Below are positions 21,100-31,500 of a DNA stretch of 64,000 nt, piece after piece (within the stretch, counting starts at the first letter, position 1; every line of letters begins with the position of its first letter). The notes beneath the pieces were generated by a model, which was not told the origin of the DNA, made no database searches, and saw only the letters and a program-made list of their open reading frames with translations. The stretch spans positions 2,480,001 to 2,544,000 of the forward strand of contig JAKSZU010000013.1 in NCBI GenBank assembly GCA_026018925.1. The letters run 5' to 3'. Source of the stretch: Tupaia tana. Lineage: Eukaryota > Chordata > Mammalia > Scandentia > Tupaiidae. A program made the translations under genes and the position numbers.

Positions 21100-23000
21100 T
21101 TCTGAAAAAAACACAAACACACCTACTATAAAATAAAGATGCAAACACATTGTCATACATCCAAATATGCATACTACAAAATTCCTGAATGTGAATAACA
21201 GCCAAAACAGCCTCTCTGTGTTCAAACATATGTGCCAAATGCCCAAAACTCACAGAATACAATATACATAAGCCCCATAAAGTCAATTAAACACACACAC
21301 ATTCACCATCAATAATCTTCAAATACTGAAAATCCACCTTAAAAATGATAAGGATACATCCTCATACTTCGAAGAAACCCCAGGAAATTCTGAAAGAACT
21401 ATACTCCAGAAGAATAGACCACTTCTAAAAAACTTTGGACCACCACAAACTCCCAATACACACAGTCCCCCCGCCAAAAAAAAAAATCCCTGCATTCAGG
21501 ATATCCACACGCTCACAAACCCAAGCACACACGTGCAAATACTCCCAGTCCCTGAATACATGCACACCCAGAACATTATACAGAAACCCACACTCCAGAG
21601 GACGGCCTCCCCTCCGCCCCATTCTCCAGTGAGTCCCAAACACATGGAGAAATACTCGAGCATCTCAGAAGAAATACACTATCGATGCTCCTTATAAACG
21701 CATACTCAAAAGAATAAACTCACAGAATTGATCCACCTGTTGATGGATACACAGGCAAACTAGTGAACGTGCCCAAAGCACACAGAACTAACTCTAGTTA
21801 TCTCATCGTGGATGAATACACATAAAACTGCATCCAAATCCTAAATTATACCAGTGTTGTATATGAACCATCTCCACATTGTCAAATACTGTCCTATCTA
21901 GTGGACGACGTGAATGTATTCTGAGAACTGTGTCATAGAGTTTTATCTTTATGCAAACTCCATGGCATTGCTCAATGACCCCAAGCTGTCACTGTCTTAT
22001 AGGGCACGTGAGTGTGCTATGAAATAACCATATATGAAACAATTCCATAAAAACATAATCCTCACACATCCCTTAGAAACACAGAACCTCACTTCTCTAT
22101 CTGATACATGCATATTCAACTAGGAGAACATACAACCGTAAGAACCGCCTACTGATAAACGCAATCACATAAGCTCACTGGACAGTCGACCAAATGGCAA
22201 TTCCCCTTGGACACACTCGTTACCATGTAGTTCTCCACATGTCCCAGGTCTACCTTCGATGTGCTTGGATTCCCATTACAAATATGCAAACACGTAACCC
22301 TATCTCCACACACGCTCACATAGCCTCCCGCTACCTGAACGTCCCTCATCGTAGACGTCCAAATACTCACACAGAAGTCCTTCTTCCGCCCGCCAGAATA
22401 GAGAATCATACACACCCCACCTCACAGCTGCACACACTCATCTTATGACACACCCAAAATAGTCCCTGGGCCACCCTCACACACCGAGAAATCCAAACAC
22501 AGCTCTTGAAAGAAATCACAAAGAGAAACAGACATCACCTGAATACACAAGTGGTCCTCCCGCCTTTTCCGACGTACAACCCAGAGAGACCAAATACCCC
22601 CCAAGATAGAGAAGTCCGGTAATCCTTACACACCTGCCTTTACACACATACATGTTTAAAACACTCTTGGGACAAACATGCAAAATATTCCTCCGAGCCT
22701 CAAACGATCAACAGCTAAGGTCAACTCTTGGGGTACGCATACATCTCACATCCTCCAAATACAAACCCTGAACCCTACACACTCACATTACCGCAAATAT
22801 CCAGAGACATTTCCAAACCACATCTGTAAAGTCACCGAACAGCCTTTCACCAACCCATTAAATATGCAACGCACTTGTAACGGAGTTCATAAGAACACCT
22901 CCCCAACGGACACCCAATGGAGACAGGCAAGGAACCTCTCGTATCCCTTGAACCACTACCTGCCCAGGAAGCTACATCCACAAGTATACCACCCTAAGTA
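21100..23000. repeat. A/C-rich low-complexity tract, unit 1
   Basis: For nearly 1.9 kb the plus strand is strongly A/C-rich, with recurring CACACA, ACTCACAC, CCAAATAC and TACACAC motifs but no fixed period I can define. It resembles a decayed (CA)n-type expansion. The matching tracts lie at about 35230-37230 and 49460-51470. No coding frame is convincing. Confidence 0.6.
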
Positions 23001-23076
23001 GGGGTAAAAATAAGTACCCCACAGTTCCATAGAAATGAAACTAAAAATAAAACTGCCTACGCCGTTCCAATGGAAT

Positions 23077-23296
23077 AGCAGGTCAAACGTGTGTGTAGGG
23101 AGCCAGACGCACATGGCCAACGATGATTTGAACTCTAGTCCCCTGGTGGCTGGAATAACATGCACGGCGCTTCTGTGTGTATGCCCAGATCCTGACGTGG
23201 TGGAGGAAAAAGGGTTGCAGAGTGACCGCGCCCCACTGGGGTATGCTATTTGTCTTTCTCTCTCTGACAAGCACACACGCTCCCTAGCAGTAAACA
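23077..23296 (+). mobile_element. Ancient tRNA-derived SINE, unit 1
   Basis: Plus-strand sequence aligns along its length with the young SINE at 8125-8381: AGCAGGTCAAACG (head), GATTTGAACTCTAGTCC (B-box region), TATGCCCAGATCCTGACG, GAGGAAAAAGGGTTGCAG, CCGCGCCCCACTGGGGTATG, and a CTTTCTCTCTCTGACA end. It is much more diverged than the flank copies, so it was inserted before the array formed. Its tail has no clear poly-A. Confidence 0.7.
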
Positions 23297-23454
23297 GGGG
23301 AGAAAACGGAAAAACAGCGAGGCAGGCAGGCAGTCAGAAATCAGTGGGCAGCTCAGACATACTAGCCGAGGAACATCTGCTACATCGATTACTACCAATC
23401 ACGGAGTGCAGCCAGACCCTGCACGGGAAAACTCCTTCCTCCTTTCAGGCTCCC

Positions 23455-23575
23455 GGCCCTGGGCTGGAAGCCAGGTCCACATTCTAGTTCTGCGCTTTTA
23501 TCTGCAATCTCAACATTGGCCATGTGTCGTTAGGTACTCCAATTCCTTAAGTTCCTCACTTGAGAGAGAGATGCC
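23455..23575 (+). repeat. MIR-like remnant, unit 1
   Basis: The order GGAAGCCAGGTCCACATTCTAG, CATGTGTCGTTAGGTACTC, CTTAAGTTCCTCACTT follows the MIR core (GTGTGACCTTGGGCAAGT..TCAGTTTCCTC). Equivalent remnants lie at about 37686-37805 and 51926-52045. Confidence 0.4.
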
Positions 23576-24379
23576 CAAGGGCAGATAAAAACCCCATCAA
23601 GTCCAATAAACAAGGGAGACACTACGAAAACACTTTCCCTACATATTCATTAGCAAAGTTCACAGTAAAAGTAACACCTAACCCCATGCCCAGTGCAGCT
23701 CCCCTTCTCGGGCATCTGGACAGGCGAAGGCCTTTTTGGCACAGGGTGTGTGCCTTTGCTATGAAAAGTGTTCACTTTTCTATTAAATCAAGGGGAAGAT
23801 TGGGAGAGAATTGAAACTTCTCTCTTCCTACTTTACCTGTCTGTGGTTTCCCATTTCTGTGTCTTAGGGCCCGTCTTTAATCTTAGAAACCTGGATGTAG
23901 AAACAGAGCATTTCACACACCGCAGCTCAGCTCTCCCATCCGATAACATCACTTAGACCCTCCAGTCCATCCTCTTGACAAGCCAGAGCCCGTGAATACA
24001 CACAGGTAGTAAGTTTTACTGATAGAATACACGAGTGGCATACATTTGACAAGGAATTGAAGAGAAACTCGACTTTACTCTAGATTCTCTACAGGCAAAT
24101 GATTCACACCTAACGGTTTTGAAGATGTTTCCAAATGCCTAAAAAGCCAAGCAGTGCTTGAAACTCAACATCCGGGTATGTTTGCAAAGTTGCTCAGAGC
24201 GTGGATAAACGAGAGCAGTCAGGGCACGAATGTTTCTGGAGGTTTTTCTGCATGACCACCAGGTTCACGGGGGACTCGATGAGAATGTGCCTTGGATCCT
24301 GGCTCATTTGTCAGCGACAAAAACTACTGCTGGGCGGAACTGGGTAAGGGATTCAAAGGCCAACTAAGTTCTCCCCAAG

Positions 24380-24960
24380 GGCGTCACTACTGAGACATGA
24401 GGGAGGCAGCCCTGACTCAGTACAGGGACGCCGCCCTGCGCGGCAGCACAGCACAGAAGTAACCCTGTCTGCAGCTGGCCGGGCTCCCTGCTCCAAAGGC
24501 TTGCCTGCAGCGAGCTGGCCGCAAGAGGGCGCAGACCCGCCTGGGGCAGGGCAGCTGCACAGACACAGGAGGAGGTGCGCCCCCGAGCAGGTGCAGGCCA
24601 AGTGTGCACCTGCACCTGGAGGGGCCGGGCCCGGACTTCCATTACTTCCTCCTCATGTAACTGCTTCCCTCCCATGGCCGCCCCGCCCCAACTGCCGCCC
24701 GCGTCCGCGTGTCCCCCTGGGCGGGAACCGCTAGCAAGAGACGCTGGGTGCTGTTGCCACAAGGCCTGAGAACTGCCTCCGCGCGGCCCACGCGGCCTTA
24801 GGCTTTAAGCGCTACCGCAGGGCAAAGGAATGGCTGCCAGGGCCGCTGGGGAGCTTCTCTGAGGACAGCGACTAGTCCTGCAGACAGTCCTACCCGGCTG
24901 TCCTCCCTTTAAACCATGCACGCCTGAAACAGCCCTTCATGCTTTTCACATCGCAACCCT
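24380..24960. promoter_or_regulatory. CpG-rich block, candidate promoter, unit 1
   Basis: This is the most CpG-dense stretch of the unit (CCGCCCTGCGCGGCAGC, CGCCCGCGTCCGCGTG, CTCCGCGCGGCCCACGCGGC). It is surrounded by CpG-poor DNA and lies about 3.7 kb upstream of the first recognised coding exon, on the correct side. Alone it shows only base composition; promoter function for the NUTM2-like gene is inferred. No TATA box was identified. A plus-strand ATG at 24830 opens only a short frame. Confidence 0.5.
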
Positions 24961-27900
24961 GCCAAGAACGCACCGGGATGCCACCGCGGTGCAAGACTCT
25001 GGGAACCTGGACCCTAAGGCAGTGGACCCTCAGGTCGGGGCAGTGCGTCCACACTCTCCGAGCATCATTCCTTTCACTCTGTCTTGCTCACCCGTCCAGA
25101 AAATAGTATGGCCCTGTAGTCACACTCATTCCATTCTCAAGGTCCCATGGAAGATTTCTGGCCAACAAGTTTAAACCTGGGAAATGCTGTTATGGATACT
25201 TTGCTCTCATTCCATCCCTCGAGGTTTTCCTACCTCACTTGCTCTTAGCATGTCTGTACAATACCTAGAGATTGTCAGTAAACATGGCTCACAATGTTGC
25301 TTTCAATATGTCTGTTACACCTCTGAGCAAGACTTGACATGGAGGGTTGATTTCAGCCCACAGAGCAGAGAGGACAGGAACCACTTTACCCTTCTACACC
25401 CCGTACTGAGAAACGGCAGCGGGATTTCAGGTGGCACTAACGAAACTCCAGCAGTCAACTCACTGACTTGCACTTACAGTAGTTTCACAAGGAGCTTCAG
25501 TGTAGCTGTTTCTGATGATATGCCGACTAGTACCACTTCTCAATCCACAAGGTACCTTGGAAAGCCAAGGATGGCTTCAAACTGCATATTTTGGGCTTGC
25601 ACTCGTATCTACATGGACGCTGGGTATGGTATACCCAAGTCGCTGAAATACCAGGGCTCACTTAGGAATACCAAAGTCTGCTCTGGTTTTGGCATCTGTT
25701 CCTGTTCCACATGTGCTTAGAGACTAAGTCGTGTTGGACAGCTACTTCAAATTCCCTAGCAGGCCAGCCTGCAGGCTTTCTTCCTGCAGTCTTTGTGTTT
25801 TGTGGTAGAGTCAAGTTTAACCTTCTGAGCTTTCTTACTGCACGTTCTCTGTCTCAAGAGATAAAACACAGTAGCTTAAGAGAGTACACTTTGCAAGCAG
25901 GATTGCAGCTGAAATACTAGATGCCAATGAAATAGAAACTGAAACAAACCATGGACGCGTACTAGTAAAAGTATTTGCCAAGCAGTGCCGATTCAGCTTT
26001 CATTCTCCTTGGCTAAATTCAGCAATGCAATCTTCCGGATACATTAAACTGTAAGGCTACGTAGACCTCCTCATTCTGGAAGTGCAGCCCACAGAAAGAG
26101 AACACGACAGCAAGTACAAGGCCAGGCATTATAAATATCAGCAAAATTCTTAAAAATCCTATTATTATTTTAACCATTAGAGTGCTGAAACCTCTCAAAA
26201 AACTTTAAAATAACTTGCACACGTGGTTAGTTGCAAGATAAACCTCTGGACAGATCAAATGGAATCACATCACTGAGGAGTGCAAGCAGAAAGAAAACGG
26301 GGTGACCAAGGGAAAGCTGAGGGAGAAGACTCGTCACTGGGTTTTTTCGGTGTGTACAACTTCACTTTTGGAAGCATGCAAAATATTAAATTCCAGTCTT
26401 GATTTGTAACGAAAATCTCCAAAGACAGGGCAGCCATTCTACCTTGCAGGTAAAACTTCTCTCCTCACTGTAAGAGAATGAAAGTGCTCCCCTGTCTCCC
26501 CTCAACTGGCTCTCCTACCTGTGGAGTCGTCTGCTCTGTACACTTGCCTTACAATCCTGCTTCCGCTAGCTTAAAAAAAAAAAAAAAAAACTCATTTAAA
26601 AGGGTAAATATTTTACTGCTTAATACACAATGCATGTAGAATGAAAAAGATGAGGTTTCCTAGAAAGCCTTAGCTACAAAGTCACTCTTGGCTGTAGAAA
26701 GGGTAGATGACCCTGTCCTGCTGGAGTCTGCAGAGATTCCAGGAATGGACCACACTTGGGAAAAGTAGGGCTGTCTCCTGCAGGACTTAAGGGCACGTAG
26801 CCGGCAGATAGTCCTGCACTGCCGGCGACAGTGAGTTTTCAAACACCGAGTCCGCCACCTGCTATGCCTGCTATTTCTTAGACTATGTAGTCTCAGTTTG
26901 TGCAGAAAGGACAGTCACTGCTAGAATTACTCAGCCTATCTCTACGGTAGGGAATCAGGGTGAGATAAGGAGAACAGAAGTAGGTGGACTGTGAACATTG
27001 GAAGCACGAGGGGCAGGAATGGAAACCTTTGGGCTAATGATCTGAGAAGGCTCACAGATTGCCTCAGAGGCACACACCAGTGGTGGTGCCACTGAATTCT
27101 TGAAGGAACTTCAGGTTTTTGCCCACCTGCTAGAGCTCCCCATGGAATCCCACCCCTCTCCAAGCGCAGCTTCCCGCTGCCCCTCCCCCACCACAGAATG
27201 TCTGTTGCCCCACATTCTGCCAGTTTAAATTCAAATCTTGCCCTGCCCCACATGGGCTACTGGCTACTGAGCGCCTGCCACAGGCAGATCACGCTCTGGG
27301 TCCTGTGCTTAGCTCGTGCCGTAGTAGGGGCTGCTGACAGTCAGTCGTGGCAGTGCCCCCGTGTGTGACGATGCTGTCGGCAGGAGGTAAGCCTGGGGGA
27401 TAGGGAACTTGTTTTCAATCTCCCTATCATCCCCACAAGGCCCTGGGAATTGAAACTTGACTTGTCTGGGTAACAGCTGGTCGGACTGAGGAGAAGCGGG
27501 GAGACCGGACACCCCCAGGGCATCGTCCAGGTGAAACCTGGTCGACGGCCACCTCAGACTGAAGAGATGGGGACGAAGGCTCCTTAGAGTTTGTCACTCA
27601 CAGGAGATATATTGGATGAAGAGACGAATGGGATCAGAGGCGTCGATTTTTCTACAAGGGTGACAGGTCACACCAACGTAGCTCTGTAGAGGGGGGCTGC
27701 GATGTGTATGCTGTGGCCACAGGGAGGTCTGAGACATGTGCTTTAGGAGACTGGATCTTACTCTTGGTCAGTTCTCAGAGACTTCACCTGTAGAAACCTT
27801 GATCCCAGGGGACCGGTGGGAACGAAGGGCCTGCGGTGAACAGTGCTGAGTAGGCTTGGCTCTGACTGCATCCTCAGTGAAATACCCTCCACGGAAGTGA

Positions 27901-28584
27901 GGCTGGAAGGGCTCTCTAACTGCCACCACCCAGAGATGCTCAGCTGTGTCTTTCCCCCGGTGGCTCCGCTTCCTGTATAGGAGCTGCTGTCCTTGACTGA
28001 ACAAGGCAGGGAAGCCGTGTATCCGTAACCACAATGGGGCTTGGCTTTCCTTAGGGTGTCCTGAATTGTGTCCCTTTTGTGGAAATGTGGCATTTCAGAA
28101 CCTACTGACGGTGAGCCAGTACTTAACGATGCAACCTCACCCTTCACTTTCTTGTCCAGGGGAGGCGTTGGCTCACACACAACTCTATGGTGTGTCATTA
28201 TCAGGGACAGACGGCGAGTACTGTGGGCTCTTCGCTGCAAGGGCCTACGAGGGCTGTTTTCCATTATACGAGAGGAAGTACAGTGGCATCCAATGAGATG
28301 ATCTCCTGTTATTAGAACGACAAGCAGGACAGACGTCCTGACGGACCGGGTACACATGTGTGCAAGCTGTCCTCCTTGCCTCAGATTTTCCTGAGGTCCT
28401 ACTACACAAAGGGCGCCTTCGACAGGACTTTGTCCCACCTGAATTGTGGCTCCTTCCCGCTTGCTGGTGGGGCCTTACTACTTTGTGGGGAGGTATCATG
28501 AGAGGACCATCCATTTACCACAACGCAGGCTCTTGTGACCAGCCTTTCCTCCTACGCCACCCACCTCTTTCCCTTTCTCCACAG
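24961..28584. other. Upstream / first-intron region of unit 1 gene, no exon recognised
   Basis: About 3.6 kb between the CpG-rich block and the first recognised exon. It contains an A17-18 run at about 26572-26590 and two incidental frames (178 codons at 25184-25720 plus strand; 226 codons at 27758-28438 minus strand), neither with family similarity. The NUT-family first coding exon, a few codons beginning MAS in human genes and ending with one base before CATCTGCA, should lie here or in the CpG block, but I could not identify it. Equivalent regions are about 39192-42816 and 53432-57057. Confidence 0.5.
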
Positions 28585-31500
28585 CATCTGCAGTTCTGGG
28601 ACAGGACAAGACCCCCAACTCCAGCTCTCCCACAGCTCCTTTCCTGGGGCTGCCCTGCTCACAGCCCACTCTTGACCCCGCACACCAGCTGCCCAGGGAG
28701 CAGCCCCCGGGCCCTGTCCTGACTGCAGCGTTTCCGCCTGGCTGCCCCTTGGTGCTGTCTGCTCCCGTGACACCTTTGGAGGCATCAATGGGGACTCACG
28801 GCCCGACCGCGCCTGGCACCATCAACATCGTTCTGCCGGTCGGTGCCGACCGAGGGCCTGCGCAGGCTGCTCCCAGTCAGGCCTCTGTCCTGAATCCGGC
28901 CCCCGTCAACTGGAGCGCCCCAGGAACCCTCTCTGGAGGTGTGGACGGTGCCCCTCCCCTCCTCTTGGCAGCTCCTGTTGTGCAGACCGTTACGCCTGCC
29001 CCGTCCGCCGGGGTCTCCCAGGTCATCCGGGGAGGCTGGACCCCAGCTCAGCCTCCTCCAGCTCCACCCCTGGTGGCCCAGATCACTCCCATCACGGCCC
29101 CAGCGACCACTGGGCCGCAGCCACAAATGGCTTTTGCTGATAGCCACCTGGACACCTCCCAGCCCATGGCCTCGCTGGACAGCTCCTGCAACCCCGGGAG
29201 TGTTTACAAAAACTTCCGGCGCTGGCAGCGCTTCAAGACCCTGGCCAGGAGCCACCTGCCCCAGAGTCCTGATAGCGAGGCTCTGTCCTGCTTCTTCATG
29301 TGAGTACCTGCTGCAGGGGAGTGGGACTTCTCTTTGAGCTCACCCATAGAAAGAAGGCAGGGAGGGATGAGGAGGCGGAGTCAGTGGGGGAGCCTGGGGA
29401 CAGGTTCAGAGGGGGATGACATCTGCTTGGGCGGAGCTACCTTCTCTGCAATCCTAACGTCCCTCCGGTCATGGCGCACGGTCAGGTGACTGACCTAAAC
29501 TGACCCTCACCCGCCTGTGGGCGTGACCCATCTCTGTCAATAAACCCTACGGTAATATGTTCAGGAGAAAACAACTCTGACAACGCTTCTTATACATCAC
29601 GAGTCAACGTGTGTCTTAGTTGCTGGGCTCCACGAGCCTATTCCATCCTCGTATCCCCATCTGCAGCAGGGACCTGTGTGCTCTCGGCCACAAGGGACAT
29701 CAGGTGGAAGGGGACTGAGGGGTGCTGGGCCCCGGAGGGAACCTGACTGTGAAGGACAGGATTAAATCTCATCACCTCCCAATAGACCTGCCTCAGAATG
29801 GTCACACTGGGGGTTGCCCCTGAAGCATGGGTATTTGGGGGACATGGCATTTAGCACAGAGACGCAGGCCCTGGGGACTCATGGACACCAGCGGACACCT
29901 GAAGTGACTGCTGTTGACGAGTGATCATGGGAGGGGCTGCTGGGCTTCAAAGAGCCCACCAAGGGGAGACTGAGACAGGGACTTAGGTCGGAGAGATGTG
30001 ATGAGGCGCAAGGAAGGGGAGGTGTGTGGGGCCGGGTTAGCTGGGGAGCGGGTGAGACTTCAGAATGTTCTAAGCCCAGGCACTTACAGCCCAGTGCTGC
30101 GGTCCCTGTCCCGCCTGACGCCCGCCATGTCGCTGGAGGAGGGCCTGTCCCGGGCCATGCAGGAATGGCAGCGCACAAGCTCCTGGGAGCGCATGAAATA
30201 CTACGAGATGGCGGCCAAGTGAGTCTGGGGTCCTGGGCAACGGGGCTCTGTGGTGGGTGAGGGTGGGTGACAATGGGGTCTGTGTGAGGGGCTTTGCAGC
30301 CCAGCCCATGAGGGTGGTTGTGGACCAGCACAGGCCCTGGGTGGCTCAGTCCCTGTCCCTCCCACAGCGAGCCTGTGGTCTTTCTGTTCCAGCGTCTCCA
30401 TGGGCCCCACTCACCCGTGGTCTTGGTCGACCCCGACCTAGATACAGACAGTGGGCAGGGGCTGCAGGAGCCAGGGCAGCCCAACGGGGGTCCCCTCCAG
30501 GATAGGGGTCAGCTCGGCCATCCAGCCTACTGCCTTCCTGGAGCTGCTGACTCGGAGAGGATGGGATGGCCTTTCCTCAGGAAACGTGGCCACATAGCGG
30601 TCGCTGCCATCCCAGAAGGGCTGGGGTGGAAGAGGTTGGTCAGGAGAAGCCAGTAGCTCAGACACCGAGTGCATCCCTGCCTGCCTGCCCCTGCTCCATG
30701 GCAGTCCCCTCCGTTCAAATACCAAACATGGCACAGCCTCAGAGGAAACCAGTCTCCTCTCAGTCAGCCATCCTCATCTCTCCAACCTCAAGGGCTCACC
30801 GTCAAGCCTTAGTCCTGGGTCTGGGCGTGGTTCCCCGGTTTATCCACGTAAAACTCATCCCCAGTGTATCTCCAGGCCTTTGGCCCCCTTGTGCGGTCTG
30901 GACAGGGACAAGAGAGGACCTGAGGGCCCTGCCCAGGGCACAGGCTGACTTGGTGCAAAAGCCATGGCCTTTCAACGGGCCCTGCACATGCCCGAGACAC
31001 CGAGTGCCCCCACACTGTGCTTCGGGCCTGGGAATGCTTCCTCCTGGCTTGGCCCTGTTCGGGTCTGCACAGTTCGCCCCAGGCCTGTCCACCCCTCCCT
31101 GGTGTCTGGTGCTGGGGGCTGGAGCCTGGCCTCCCACTCAGCAGGGCCGGGATCTTCTTCCCCACAGGTTCGTGGAGTTCGAGGCTGAGGAGAAGATTCA
31201 GCAGCTGTACTGGCTGAAGGGCTCCCAGTGCCTGTCTCCTGCAGCTCCACCGGAGCCTGACCCTCCAGGGCTCCCGATCCCTGAGGCTGTCCAGGAGCCA
31301 GGTATGGACCCACAGGCTGACAGTCGCCTAAAAAAGGCCCAAGGGTCCGAGGAGGCCACTGTCCCCACGTCCCCTGCTCTTCAGTAAAGAGGGCATTTGC
31401 CCTTGCAAGCAGGGAGCACACCGGGGATCCTGGGATCTTGGCTGTCCAAGGCCGTGAAGTGAGGACTGGCCTGGGCGTGGGTCTCAGCTACTCTCAACAA

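Noticed and set aside
22678-23001. 107-codon frame conserved in three units
   Set aside because: It lies in the A/C-rich low-complexity tract, has a biased composition and is not supported as a gene.
25184-25720. 178-codon plus-strand open frame, identical in all three units
   Set aside because: Composition is not protein-like and no splice partner or motif was seen. It contains MASN, which recalls the NUTM2 start, but no donor follows at the required phase.
27758-28438. 226-codon minus-strand open frame, repeated at 41990-42670 and 56231-56911
   Set aside because: It has no family similarity, and conservation among the copies only reflects recent duplication. It is antisense to the region just before the NUTM2-like exon 2. 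Kept as a chance frame unless RNA shows otherwise.
28785-29255. 156-codon minus-strand frame opposite exon 2
   Set aside because: It is a shadow of a GC-rich coding exon.
30566-31387. 273-codon plus-strand open frame
   Set aside because: It begins in intron 3 and reads through intron and exon 4. Only the exon 4 part (31168-31301) matches the NUT family, and the splice sites support the shorter exon.
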